A stretch of 64,000 nt of DNA from Taxillus chinensis. Taxonomy: Eukaryota; Streptophyta; Magnoliopsida; Santalales; Loranthaceae. This document shows positions 37,216 to 49,442 of the stretch, one piece after another (positions within the stretch are counted from its first letter, which is position 1; the number at the start of each line of letters is the position of its first letter). The position numbers were made by a program, and so were the translations under genes. The DNA lies in assembly GCA_023512835.1 (NCBI GenBank), contig CM042085.1, positions 31,721,812 to 31,785,811 of the forward strand, read 5' to 3'. The notes below the pieces were generated by a model. That model saw nothing but the letters and a program-made list of their open reading frames with translations. It ran no database searches and was not told the DNA's origin.

Positions 37216-39568
37216 TGTAAATACTCGTATTTGGGTAGTTTTGAGTGATAGTCATTTTATGGGAATGTAACTATCTGGATGGTAGTGTAGTCGTCGATGT
37301 GAGCATTTTGACTGTACTTGGGCCCGATTTCGAGTCGGGGCCCCGTTTGACCCAATTATTGACTTTTTGGATTTATTGGTTGACTTTGCATTTGGGAGGT
37401 CATTTGGGTGTAATAATATCTGTTTAGTGTTGTGCTCGTCATTTCGAGCGTTTTGACTGTAGTTTGACTCAATTTGGAGTTTGGGGCCTTGGAGGTCAAT
37501 TTTTGTGTTGGGATGTCAATTATTGACTGGGTCAATGGTTGACTAGGTCAGTTGACTGGCAGAAATATAAATAGCAGAAAAAAAAGGAAGAAGCTTTCAC
37601 TTTACGTTTCACGTTTGTGCGTTGAGAGAGAGAGCTTGAGAGAGCTTGGAGGCTTTGGCGATTTGGGGCGATTTGGGTTCGTGGAGCTCAAAGATTCACT
37701 TCAAGTAGGTGTCCTTGAACTTCTTATCTCTCTCTTGGTTTGGATCTGCACGAATTTATCATGATTTATGAAATTGAGCATGAACCCTAGAATTTGGGGA
37801 AAACCAATTTTGGGTTAAGAACTATTTTATATCATTGTGAATATATGTTTCTGTGATTTTAGGGTTGATTAATTGTGTTTTTCATGAGGATTGATAAGTC
37901 AACCATGAAATTCTGGGTTTAGATCTAGATTTCTGGAAATCTGGAATTTTATACGTGTTTCTGTTGTTTCTGCGCGATTTAGAGGCGTTCTGGACGCATT
38001 TTAAGGTAAATATCGCAGTCTGTTGCGTAGAATGCGTGTTTGTGCGTGTCTGGGGGTTGCTGGGTTGATTCCAGATGAAGAACAGGCAAAAACGACGATG
38101 AACAGTACCCTGGGCGCGTTACTGGGTCGAACTGACGAAAATCCGAAGTTCTGGGTCGAAGGGTCGAAGATCCAGGGTCGTAGGGTAGTAGTTCGTAGCT
38201 CGAAGGTTCATAGCCTCGTAGCCTCGTAGTTCGAAGTTCGTAGACCCGTAGTTCGTAGTCGAAGGGTCGAAGTTCGTAGCCTCGTAGGTCGAAGGTCGTA
38301 GCCTCGCTTCGAGTTGCAGGTTCTGAGCTATGAGTACAGCACTACGGACACTGTAGTTACAATGTACAGCACTGGACTGGACCTATTTACATTGCAACCT
38401 ATACCCATCTACACATTCAAGAATTATACTTAAGTTACAATGTAAATAACGAAATACCCCCCATTTGGATTCAAAGAAAAATACTAGAAAAATTAATTCC
38501 TACTATTTCAAAATGTGAAAATTGGGATTTAGTGTAAAATCTCGGAAAAACCCAAAAGTTCGTAGTGGTGAATTTTTGGAAAGTGGGGTTAGACATCTCG
38601 TAAAAATTCCCAAAAATCAGATTATCTTAGTTATGATATGGGAACCCAATGCCGGGACTTTTGATTTCAAGAAAATAGCTGCTATGGGTACTTCCTTCAT
38701 AAATCAAGGATTGAGGATTTACTTGTGAAGACTGGCTACAGTTCCAAAGGAAATGTTGACAATGATTTGCCATACTCATGTTAGTATATTGGTGTGAGTT
38801 ATTGGGGCATGGACTCCATGACTTGTTTGGGTTCTCACCGTGATGCACCGATGGTGCTATGTGGTTGACGTGGCAGGCATATGCACCAATGGCAGGCCTG
38901 TGTGGCGACTGTGGCCGGGCATATTGCGCTGTGGACAGGCTAAGGCCTGAGTTGAGCCATTGAGCTCGTGGAGCTAGGGCTGAGTGCCCTGAGCTGGGAT
39001 CCCATGGAGGATCGTGGACAAGTTGTCTTGTATGGGCAGGTTGAGTTTTGATGTTTGTTGGCAGGCTAAGTCCTGATGATTGTGCACACTACACGGTGCA
39101 CGAGTACACTGAGCATATAGTATAGACATATATGTGTTGCATGATGTGGAGTTTTGGGGTCACCTACTGAGCTTGTCGCTCACCCATACTTGTTGTTTAC
39201 CCTTTTCAGGTGTGACCCGAGACTAGTGGAGGACTTTCTTCCAGGAGGACGCCCACTACTTTGATGTATGATATAGTTATATTCTGTATTGTTTTATGTG
39301 ATATCCCAGACATGGGTCCGTGGATAGTTGTATTTGCATACTGTATGATGTGATATCTGTATGACTGTTTGACTCCTTGTATGCATGATGATATATGGGA
39401 AAGTACAGGATTACCCTTGATGTATGATTGTACAGGGTTGCAAATTTGAGACAACACCCACGGTGTAGTCTCCATTGGTGCTAGTCACCAACCCCTTGAC
39501 CTATCGGGTGCAGGCAAGGGGAAGTCATGTACCCGGTTCCGGGTTCCCTGGAATTCGGGGGCGTGACA
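37216..39568 (+). repeat. Solo LTR, family 1 copy C; TSD agata
   Basis: TGTAAATACTCG at 37216 and GGGGGCGTGACA at 39568, flanked by agata at 37211-37215 and 39569-39573. 2353 bp. The U3 carries many TTGAC motifs and a TATA box (37566). A GTAGTTCG-type array lies at 38150-38320, with a conserved inverted repeat at 38386-38446. No internal domains. Confidence 0.9.
37566..37574 (+). promoter_or_regulatory. TATA box of family-1 LTR copy C
   Basis: TATAAATAG, 350 bp from the LTR start, followed about 60 bp later by GAGAGAGAG. The equivalent sites are 50977-50985 in copy E and a one-base variant at 55477-55485 in copy F. Confidence 0.7.
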
Positions 39569-42500
39569 AGATACCCCAAACCTTTTTCTCTTTTCCTTTC
39601 TCTACTCTAGGTGAGGAATGGATTTGTAGACTAGAAGAGAATTGGATGATGACTTGATGGATTTCAAATGAAGGATTAGCTCCCCTTTTATAGCCTCTTA
39701 GGCTGAATTTGAATATTTTGAATTTGAATATCCCATTATTCCTCATAATTCCTCCAAATAATTAGCCCCTCTTAATTCTTTTGTAACTGTCCTTATTTTT
39801 GAATTTGAAAATGAAATAAATCCCTCTCTTAAACCCCATAAAGACCTCAATCCAAATACAAAGCACCCATTTGAATTTGAATTTCTTCAATTAATTCTTC
39901 TTTGACTGGAGTGTTTGGTGCTTGTCTTTTGATCAAATGACTTTGGTCCAGAAGGGAATAAGTATGCTGCAAAAATAAGGGGTTAATCACCAAAATCTGA
40001 GCTTGGTCGGGTGAAGAAATCTTCACCCGACCATCATGTAGGGTCTTCAAACTTCACCTGATTAGAAGAAAATAATGTTCCATGATGCTTGGAGAGTCTC
40101 AATATGCAAAATAAGCTTCACCCGACCTGGTCGGGTGAAGGGTCATTCACCCGACCACCTCCAAATGACCTCGGATTTCACCTGACCAGAAGGAGAAACT
40201 ATTCAATACGTCTCTGAGAAGCCTTCCATGAAGTATGGGCTTCACCCGACCTTCACCCGACCAACTTGAGATTTGGGCGTCGTGATCTTTAGGTCTTTGG
40301 GATTCTTTCTTTCTTCTGTGGATTTGGTGAATCCTTCCTTGATTGTTGGATTCCTGTAAGAAATATAGCCAAAATACCACAAAAACTACAAGAAATCCTC
40401 TTTTCCAGGTTAGGCCATGAAAATATGAAAATGTAGCACAAATGGGCAGTAAATGAATCAAAAGTGTATGAAAATATACCCAAAATGGCCCTAAAAAGGG
40501 GGTATAAATCTCTCCGATCAGTATGCTTAATCTGTGCTGAAGAATGCATAAGCTAGTCTTAAACTTATCCATTTATGATTTGCTTCCTCTATGTTTATAC
40601 GTTTTTAAAAAAAAGAAAAAAACTGCTTGATTATGGTTTGAAGTCTGAACCTCGATATGCCTTGGTTGATTGTTTTTCTAACTCTGTGTTTAGTTGTCTC
40701 ACAAGATCATGGTTCACCATCCCATTAATTTCATAGTGTTGTTGGGTAGTTGGCTTGATGTTGTCTCTGATTTGGTGTTAAGGTTGATGATCTTAGTTTG
40801 AAGCACTTGTATGGCTGGGTTGTTTTTTTTATTTGTTACGCTTTCTGTTTGTCTTGTGAACTCACTGGCTCACAACCTACTGGGCCAAGGTCCATAGGTT
40901 ACCAATTCGAGTTGATCATCTGTAAGGTACACGTATGCACAGTCCAGCGGTATGTTTTATAGTCGTTAGGCACAAATCGTTATGGTTGATCCAGTTTAAT
41001 ATTTTGCTCAGTTTAATGGTCTGTTCTATGGCATGTTTGTTATCCTATTGGTTTATTTGACGGCTTTCTACCCCATGATTTGTTCTCTGCCTGGCTAGGT
41101 GTGTATGATATTGTCTATGACATACGTCCTCTAAGCTAACCTATATCAGATTGTTCACCAACAGTTCAAAGAGTGGATGATGCTATACTTTGATTTTATG
41201 TATATTGTAAATTCCGTTGTACATAATTCGTTAGCTTGTTACGTTTTTTTTCTTTTTTTCAATCCTTTTTTTACTATTTCGTTTGTACATAGTTTGGTTT
41301 TATGACCATTAGGGTGGTGTTAGCATTGGTCACTCATAATTATGTAAGCATGGGTTATATAACCCAATTCCAATTGTAATATGTAAAAAAAAAAGAGAAA
41401 AAAAGAAAAAGGGGGAGAGAGAAAACAAGAGAAAAGTACTGTGAGTTTATTTTTTGTTTGTGGATGGCACATTATCACACACATCACTTGTTTATTATTA
41501 CATTTTGTTTAATAGTAAAAAAATGTTTTTAAATAAAAATAAAAAACTCTTTTTATAAATAGATAAAAATAAGAAAACCTTTTCACTCTCAATTACTTAG
41601 CATTTTCAAATACTTTGGTTTTTTCAACATTTCGCCTTTATTTTCCTTTATCTTTTTAGACTTTTTGATAACGTAAGTTTAATTTTGAATATGTTTAAAA
41701 CTTTCCCAACACTTAGATTTTTCCCATGTGCTTTTTACCTTTTCTTATTAATTTTTACCCTTAGTGCCATTATTAACGTGCGATTTAGGAATAAATTCAA
41801 CTTTGGTTTCTCTTTAGATTTAAATTTTAACTTAGAACAAACCATAGGGGCTCCTTTAGAAATTTAGGACTAAATTGGATTTAATTTTTAAGTTCAACAA
41901 AGAATGTAGAAATAAAAATGGGAAAAATTAAATAATTAGGACTCCCTTTAGATGCTTAAGACAAATAAGACTTAATTTCACCTCAACAAATAACTTAAAA
42001 AATAAAAAAGAGTAGACCTTTAGGCCATATAAATTTAACATCACCTAAGACTAGTTAACTTTAGATCAAACAATTAAAACAAATTAGAAACCTCCTCCTT
42101 CTAAGATAGGTACCGAAAGGGCGTTGTGGAGATGCTAATCCTTTCCCGCGCCTAATCAAACTCCCGAACCCAGCTCCGGCAACGTAGACTAGTTTAGGTG
42201 ACCAACTGCACCCCAAAAAAAGTTGGTGGCAACTTTGTATTTTTTTTATCACCATTTGGGTGGGAGAACTACATCCCCAAAAGCGGGTTCCCCCCCGGAC
42301 GAAATTCGGTAATGACACCTGTCACACACACTCTCTTGGTTGTTAACAATGCGCATGCTTTAACTTAGGAGGCTATACATATATTTATACCCCTGTGCTA
42401 TTACGCATATGCTCCTTTAGTTAAATAATAATACATATTATTTAAATTCTTTAAATAATATGATTATTACACAACAAAACTAATTAAATAAATATCTAAT

Positions 42501-43638
42501 ATTATTTATTCATTAAATAAATAATATAATTATTCATTTAATCATTTTTAAATAATATGTATTATTATTCATTTTTTTCATTTGAATGAAAAAAATATTT
42601 ATTATTGTTTATTTAATCTAATTAAATAAATAACCATATAATATATATTTAATTATTAAATATATATTGACATATATTAATTAATTAGCTCTTAAATACA
42701 GTCTGAGAATTATCTCACAATAATCTAGTACTCTATACAAGAATGAACGGTGCTAGCTAGAGGAATCAAATGAACTCATTTAATCGAAGCTTCAATAAAT
42801 AATATTTAATTAATTAATCTTATTAATTAATTATATCATTATTTATTAGTTTTAGTCCGAGCCACGATTAGAGACTAAAACTGCACTCTAAGATTAAGCA
42901 GATATAATTACAAGAATCCACAACATAGGATTCGTCTATCAATACAACTGATTGTCATGTGATATGATCCTCTACTATGATATTCATAATTAAATATAGG
43001 TACCAATAGATTCCGTTTAATCTCCCTAATTATATCTTTATCTATGTGTTACCATTAATTCTCCAATGGGCGACCTATACATGACCCAATCATGAATTAG
43101 GATTTATAATAAATTATATCAATGTAATTACAAGCGCTTAATTCACCAAAGAATCCCGAATTAAACAACATGAAAATATCATTACTCTTGGTATAGCGAA
43201 GCAGTGGATTTCACACACCTAACTTGACGCTCCCACTATCTATAATTTTATATCTCCAAGATATCGAGATATTTGAAGCATTAAGTCTCTCACTTATTGA
43301 TAATTCAAAAGACATAAATTATAGACATGAGTTAATCAAACGATCTGGATTAAGATAGATTCATGAATTAGTCATCCAACGATAGAATCTAAAGTTCTTC
43401 ATACAATATAATGAATATTAATTGAAGAACTTATTTTATCATGGTTATGTTCAATATGTATAAATACATATTGACACTACTATTTGTAAACTCTTTATAA
43501 TGACCCTAGATTAGATTAATCCACTATGGAAATAGCCCGCCCCACAATCTTATCAGAATAGAGCATCCCAAACTCCATTAACTAATTGTGAATCAATTTT
43601 ATATTTAGTCTAATTAGTGGATCTATTGTATGTGTCTC

Positions 43639-44026
43639 TGTAAAGACTCGTATTTGATTAGGATTGAGAGATAGCCATTCTAGGTATCTGGAAATATCTG
43701 GATGATATTTTGTCATCTATGTGAGCTTTTTGGATGAAATTGGGCCCAGTTTCGTGTTGGGGCCCCGAGTGGGCCGATTGTTGACTTTCTTAGGGTTTGT
43801 TGGTTGACCTTGAGTTTGAGTGGTCAATTGGGTTGGAAAATATCTGGACAGTGATGTGCTGATCATTTTGAGCATTTTGATTATACTTAGGCTCAATTTG
43901 GAGTTCGTGACCCCGGGAGGTCAATTACTATTTTTTGGATTTATTACTGAAAGAAAATGCAAAAATAAAAATAAAAGGAAAGTTAGAACTTCCATGTTAT
44001 GTTTTCATTTCGTGTGTTGGAGTGCT

Positions 44027-44075
<49 letters not shown>

Positions 44076-45702
44076 AAGCTTGGAGCCGTCGATTTGGGGC
44101 ATTTTGAGCTTGTTCAATCCTCAAGAATCATTCCAGGTAGGTGTTCCTTTGATTCTTCACTCCTTCTTTGCTGTTTTGTTGGATTGATATGTAAGAATAG
44201 ATGAATTCATAAAAATTATGATGAACCCTAGAAAATTAGGGAAAACGGAAATTGAGCATGAAACCTTGATTCTTTAGGTTGTTTGGTGGCCTAATGTCGC
44301 TAGAGGATGTTAGAAACCCATTTTAGGGATGAATTGATTCTTAAAAATGAAGATTTAACTGGTATAACTAGGTTTTGAGACGAAACTAGGATGAACGCAA
44401 TCGATAGATCGCGACTGAGGGACTGCTCGACACTGCTCGAGGCTCGAGTGTCGAGCTAGCTTCAAGTAAAGGGCTTCGAGTAGGGAGCGTCGAGCAGGGC
44501 CTCAAGCAGAGCCTCGAGCAGTGTGTCTCAAGCTGTTGGGCAGTGCAGTTCCAGTTTCACTAGACCATTTACATTATAAACCTTTATTAAGTTACAATGT
44601 AAATAAGGAAATACCCCCCATTTGGATTCAAAAAAATACTAAAAAATCAAATTCCCACTCCAAAATATGAAAATTAGGAATTAGCACTGAATCTTGAAAA
44701 TTTTCTATTTTTGGATCGATGTGACTATTTGCGCACTAGGGATAGACCTCTCAGAAAAATTCTTAAAAATTAGATTATCTTAGTTATGATATGGGGAACT
44801 ATTATCAGGACTTTTTATTTCAAGAAAGCACCTTCTACGAAAATTTCTTTTTTGGTAAAGACATGAGGACATATTTGTGCACACTGGCTTAAATTGTAAA
44901 GGGCGTGTTGTGAACCTTAATGCCATACTGGTGTTGGTGTGTTGGTTTGAGGATTATGTTTTGGGCTCTGTGACTTGTTTGTGTTCTCACCATGATGCAC
45001 AGGTTATGCTATGTGGTTGACTTGACAGGCTAAGGCCTGGGTTAAGTTGTTGAGCTTGTGGTGATAGGCTATGGCCTAGGTTAAGCTATTGAGCTCATGG
45101 TGCTAGGGTTGAGTACCATAAACTGGGATCCTATTAAGGATCGTGGACAAGCTGTCTTGTATGGATAGGTTGGGTCCTGATGTTTGTTTACAGGCAGCTG
45201 GATCTTGATGATTGTGCACACTACACGGTATATGAGTATACTGAGCATATAGTATAGACATATGTTTTACATAGTAGAGTGATATGGAGTTTTGGGGTCA
45301 CCTACTGAGCTTGTAGCTCACCCCTATTTTGTTGTTTCTCTTTTTCAGGTATGACTCGAGACTAGTAGAGGACTTTTTTTTAGGAGGACGTGCCCACTAC
45401 TCTGATGTATGAGATCGTATTATATTTTTTATTAATTATGTATTGTATCCCGGACATGAGTCTATGGATAATTGTATCTGCACACTATTTGTGATGTGAT
45501 GTCTATATGATTGTTTGATATCTTCTATGCATATTGATATATGGGAAAATACCGGATTACCCTTGATGTATGACTATATATGTTTGCATGATTGAGACAG
45601 TACTCGCTGTGTAGTCTTTCTTGGTGCTTGTTACCTTTAGGGTGTGGGCAAGAGGAAGTCATATTCCTAGTTCCAAGTTCCTTGGAATTTGGGGGCGTGA
45701 CA
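43639..45702 (+). repeat. Solo LTR, family 1 copy D; TSD gtctc
   Basis: TGTAAAGACTCG at 43639 and GGGGGCGTGACA at 45702, flanked by gtctc at 43634-43638 and 45703-45707. 2064 bp. It has a (GA)n tract at 44030-44071, a TCGAG-rich array at 44410-44540 and the inverted repeat at 44568-44603. The TATA region is altered to A-rich sequence. It sits in the oldest solo LTR, outside the Ogre-like element. Confidence 0.9.
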
Positions 45703-45881
45703 GTCTCACACATACCTAGTAATAGACTTTAACAGGTAACGAGATGTTATGATGCTCAGCCACATAAGAAAGCAGAAGAATGCAATTTAATACATACTTA
45801 AACAAAATATATTTTAATTAATTAGAAATAGTCTTTACATAATTAGGATTACACATTACTTTATATAGGACTATCCCAACA

Positions 45882-46150
45882 CCGTCACCGTCTCCCCCAT
45901 TATGCCTAGCTTACCGATGATCACCGTGTTGCCTAACTTACTATCGTCTCACCTAGCTAGCATAAGCATCATTTCTATCTCACCCACAATGCCCGGTCTA
46001 TCGATTGATGATTGTTGCCATCTCACCCACGACTCCTAGTTTACTAATCATTGTTGTCTCACCCAACCTGCCGCCCTTGCGCCTAGCCTACTGATTGTCG
46101 GCGTCTCACCCAACTTACCCATCCATGACTGTCTATGTCGGTCTTCTCTC
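45882..46150. repeat. Right part of the repeat split at 20954
   Basis: Reiterated, diverged motifs of the 'gtctcacccacaatgccc' and 'ctagcctactgattg' kind, continuing from 20790-20953. Unit length is roughly 40-50 bp but irregular. Confidence 0.55.
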
Positions 46151-46415
46151 CTTTAACCTATCCTTGCGGGGACCTGACCATCCCCACCTCGAATGAGGCA
46201 GGTATTTTTTGAATTATCTAGGGCATGGGGCAAGGGCGGGGCAAAAAAGAATCGACTTAACGGGTTACAGGGCAAGGCTGCCCCGCCCCACATCCCCAAC
46301 AGGTATTTATATCACCCCGCCCTTGAGTCCCCACTTTGCGGGTATTCCCGCCCTCCCCATCTTGAGTCCTCGCTTCGCGAGTATTCCTGCCCTCCCCGCC
46401 CTACCAAGGAAAATA
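46150..46415. mobile_element. GC-rich hAT-like terminal fragment
   Basis: Dense 'gcggggc', 'ccccgcccc' and 'gcgggtattcccgccc' motifs with local dyads, as seen near the ends of plant hAT elements. No TIR pair or 8-bp TSD was located. Confidence 0.4.
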
Positions 46416-46437
46416 TAGGAAAAATATGTACAACTAA

Positions 46438-46500
46438 TAGGTTTTAAACTCAAGACCTACCCATACCATTATAGGAGGATGACCACTGAGCTAAGCTGCT
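46438..46500 (-). other. tRNA-like (SINE-type) promoter relic
   Basis: On the minus strand TAGCTCAGTGG (46483-46493) matches an A box. About 30 bases on, 'ggtcttgagtttaaaacc' (about 46440-46457) resembles a degraded B box. Spacing is as in a tRNA, but there is no acceptor-stem pairing. A tRNA-derived repeat is more likely than a gene. Confidence 0.35.
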
Positions 46501-46509
46501 ATTGATGAT

Positions 46510-47090
46510 TTTAATTACATAATTATATATATATATACGGATAAATAACATGTATTTATAATAATAATATATTTATTTATTTAGTAAATAAATAGTTATT
46601 TATATTTATATAAAAAAGTAATGAAACTATATATATTCATAATTTAATATATTAAAGTAATTAATATTGTATGATTAACTTTAAACATTGCTTATAATTA
46701 TAATAGTATACACACAGACGCACATACACTTAATAACTAATTTTATATGAAAATAATCATATTATTGATCATTTTAATTAAATTAAGGAAAACAAATTGG
46801 AGAAACACGACTTCTTAAATTAAACTTATGATATAAGTAATCTAATAACTATAACTTATAATTATACTATTTAGGTTATTAGTACTAGTATACTACTTGC
46901 TACTCAGGTTATTAGTTACTGATTATAATTTATAACTTATAAGTACATATATATTGTGACTTGTGTTTTAAAAGAAATTAAATTTATAAAGCGACTTATA
47001 AGTATTTATATTTATTAAGTACAATAAAACATATTAATGATATCATGCTACGCGTGGATGCATATTAATATAAGTATTTATATTAATGGG
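46510..47090. other. AT-rich DNA, no gene seen
   Basis: Nothing recognisable. Confidence 0.6.
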
Positions 47091-47257
47091 GTGGTGGGGT
47101 CGACATAGGTTGACCTAGTTGACATGAGGTGGTCGAGATGCGGTGTGGTCGGCATCGACTGGTAGTGTAGTCAATGTCGACCTATGGGAAGATTAACATA
47201 TCGACTACTTGTAGTTTCCAGAGAACTTCCAAGCAGAGCTTCCAGGGAGTTGCATAG

Positions 47258-47311
47258 AAGCAGCGTTCCTATGTTCTTGGTTCTAGGTTCTTTAGAATTT
47301 GGGGGCGTAAC
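47258..47311 (+). repeat. 3' terminal scrap of a family-1-like LTR
   Basis: 'gttcttggttctaggttc' followed by 'ttagaatttgggggcgtaac' matches the last 50 bp of copies C-F. The rest of the LTR is missing. Confidence 0.65.
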
Positions 47312-49300
47312 AAAGGAAGAGGAAAATTTCATGCTAGATCTGAGAAAGGAACATTTGTTGGGTATTCATATCAGACAATGGGATATATATTATTTATTCC
47401 AAGACTTAGAAAGGTTATAACTTCAAGTGAAGTTAAAGTTGATGAAAACCAGAAGACAGATGTGAACGAACATGAAGACCCAAAATCTGAAGAAGAGGAA
47501 CCTCAGAAAAATGATGAGTCCGAGCATGAAAAGAATGAGAAGGTTGAGAAAACATATTCAGAACAGTCTGATGAAGAAACTAAAGAGTTTATTCCTGGAG
47601 AAGAACTAAGTAAGAAAACCAGGAAGACATTGTCCAATGTAACACAACAAAGATCAAATCATTGATGATCCAAAAGCATGTGTAACCACCAGGAGAAAAT
47701 TCACAAAAGCTACTATTTTGCTCTCTGAAATAGAACCAAAGTCCATAGAAGAAGCACTAGAGGATAAATCTTGGATTACTGAAATGAATGAGGAGCTGGA
47801 TCAAATTAAGAAGAACAAGAGATGGGAGCTGGTTCTAGAACGAAGAACAAAAATGCCATCGAAACAAAGTGGGCATTTAGAAATAAATTAAATGAAGATG
47901 GCAAGGTTGTCAAGGAAAGGCAAGATTGGTATGCAAAGGGTATTCTCAGATTGAAGGCATTGATGTTGATGAAATGTTTGCACTAGTAGCAAAGTTAGAA
48001 ACAATAAGGATATTTCTTGCATTAGCAACACACAAAAGGTTCAAAGTTTGTCAAATGGATGTGAAATCTGCATTTCTAAATGATTTTCTGAAAGAAGAAG
48101 TTTATATTGAGCAACTAGATGGAGTTCAGATTGCCAATGATGAGACATGTATGTGCAAATTGAAGAAGGCCTTATATGGCCTAAAGCAAGCTCCGAGAGC
48201 TTAGTATAGCTGACTGTATGGATACTTAAAGAGAATGAACTTCAGCAGAGGAACATTGGATCATAATCTCTATATTCTGAATTCAAACAGAGGTCAGCTG
48301 GATACCATAGTCTATGTAGATGACATTATCTTTGAGGGAAGTCACTCAGGGTTATGTGAAGAATTTGCCAAAAGAATAAGTGTTGAATTTGAAATGTCAC
48401 TTATAAGAGAATTAACCCACTTCATAGGATTACATATTAGGCACATTGTTGGAGGTATTTTCATATCTCAGCACAAATATGCCAAGGAACTACTAAAGAA
48501 GTATGGTATGGAGAATAGAAAGCCAATTGGAACACCAATGGCTACAAGCTGTAAACTACACAAAGATCAGGAAGGCACAAATGTAAATTAGAAGGACTAT
48601 CGAGGCATGATTGGAAGCCTCTTGTATATTACAGCCTCCAGGCCTAATCTTATGCAAGCTATGTGTCAGGGAAATTGATTCCAAGTTGACCCCAACGAAT
48701 CTCACTTGTTGGCGGTCAAACGGGTCCTTAGATATTTACATGGTACATTGGAAATGGGATTGTGGTATCCCACTAAGGATTCAATTAAATTATAGGCATA
48801 CATTGATGTAGACTGGGCTAGAAATATTGATGATAGACGATCAACCGGTAGCTACAGTTTTTACTTGGGTTCCAAATATGTTGCATGGTTGAATCATAAG
48901 TAGAATAGTGTGTCCTGCAACACAACCGAAGCAAAATATGTAGTTGCACATGCTACATGTACTCAGGTGGTATGGATGAATACTTAACTATTAGACTTGA
49001 GAGTTAAGGTGAAGTTACCTATTAATATATGGTGTGACAACCAGAGTGTTATCAATATAAGCAGGAATCCAATCCAACACTCAAAGACCAAGCATATTGA
49101 CTATCGGTATCACTATATCAAAGACCAAGTGGAAGAGGGAAATGTGCAACTAGTATATGTCCCAACTCGGGAACAGACTGCAGATATTCTCACCAAGCCT
49201 CTTTCCATCAAACTGTTTGATCGACATAGATGTGGGTTGTCTGTGCAGATTCCTCCTCCCTCCCAAAGTGTTGGTCGGGTTCCCCCCTCTTTCTTTTTAA
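47312..49300 (+). pseudogene. Ty1/copia pol remnant (reverse transcriptase and RNase H)
   Basis: A decayed polyprotein of a copia retrotransposon. Order along the strand: an acidic Glu/Lys-rich linker (47378-47660); the start of the reverse transcriptase with a WxxAM-like segment near 47770; [10 protein letters not shown] (about 48052-48081); [11 protein letters not shown] (about 48171-48203); the catalytic YVDD (48313-48324); FIGLHI (about 48421-48438); then RNase H-like parts with STGSY and TEAKY (48840-48940); and PTREQTADILTKPL near 49168-49209. Several stop codons (for example just after QAPRA and near 48591 and 48900) and frameshifts make it non-functional. Gag, protease and most of integrase are absent on the left, where a family-1 LTR scrap abuts. 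Together with the LTR that follows, this is a 5'-truncated element. Confidence 0.9.
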
Positions 49301-49431
49301 TTGATTGACAAAGGGGGAGTACAGAAGATAGGGGGAGAGCATGCGAAGACAGGACAGGAACAGTAGAACGCATTTCATTGGATCCGTCCTTACAAAACAC
49401 ACAGTCGTTCATTTGTGTTGCCAACAATTAC

Positions 49432-49442
49432 AAAAGGGAAGA
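49432..49442 (+). other. Polypurine tract of the copia element
   Basis: AAAAGGGAAGA directly before TGTTGTTCC. A second purine run, AAAGGGGGAG, lies at about 49310 and could be an alternative or a remnant. Confidence 0.5.

Larger units (their letters stand above)
33791..40520. repeat. Solo LTR (about 1.8 kb) split by two later solo LTRs; TSD gtatg
   Basis: TGATTGGCAATTTGC at 33791, CTCTCCGATCA at 40520, flanked by gtatg at 33786-33790 and 40521-40525. Its own sequence is 33791-34235, 36802-37215 and 39574-40520, non-coding. TGAT...ATCA ends with an imperfect TGATTGG/CCGATCA inverted repeat fit a gypsy-type LTR. The minus-strand reading ends 'ttgcaaattgccaatca', a common plant gypsy LTR 3' end. 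Repeated 'cttcacccgacc' motifs occur at 40010-40265. Confidence 0.8.
21294..42317 (+). mobile_element. Large non-autonomous Tat/Ogre-like LTR retrotransposon; TSD cctgt
   Basis: Both outer ends are flanked by cctgt (21289-21293 and 42318-42322). Components: 5' LTR 21294-24861; PBS at 24864; an internal region of about 5 kb with no gag, protease, RT, RNase H or integrase frame; a 110-bp tandem array; a purine tract before 29840; and a 3' LTR (29840-42317) broken by two insertions. With the insertions removed the LTRs are about 3568 and 3506 bp and the whole element about 12 kb. Very long LTRs, a TGGCGACTC-type PBS and a 3' tandem array fit Ogre/Tat (family knowledge). Lack of coding makes it LARD-like. 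In one aligned stretch (22182-22308 against 30720-30846) I count about 15 mismatches, so it is not recent. Confidence 0.85.
29840..42317 (+). repeat. 3' LTR of the Ogre-like element, interrupted twice
   Basis: Own sequence: 29840-31124, 33362-33790 and 40526-42317, total about 3506 bp against 3568 bp in the 5' LTR. The interruptions are solo LTR B (TSD ggttc) and the 33791-40520 solo LTR (TSD gtatg). It ends GAAATTCGGTAATGACA. Confidence 0.85.
20954..45881. repeat. Solo LTR (about 1.8 kb) split by nested insertions; TSD ccgtc
   Basis: Left end TGTTGGAATACTG at 20954, right end CTATCCCAACA at 45881, flanked by identical ccgtc at 20949-20953 and 45882-45886. Its own sequence is 20954-21293, 42323-43638 and 45708-45881 (allowing for internal TSD copies), about 1.8 kb, with no coding domain. 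TG...CA termini with TGTTGG/CCAACA inverted repeats fit an LTR, probably copia-type. A TATAAATATAT motif on the minus strand near 42380 suggests minus-strand sense, but this is weak. It is the oldest layer of the nest. Confidence 0.8.

Noticed and set aside
46438..46500. Functional tRNA gene
   Set aside because: A/B-box-like pieces only; no acceptor stem, anticodon arm or terminator-like T run in the right place.
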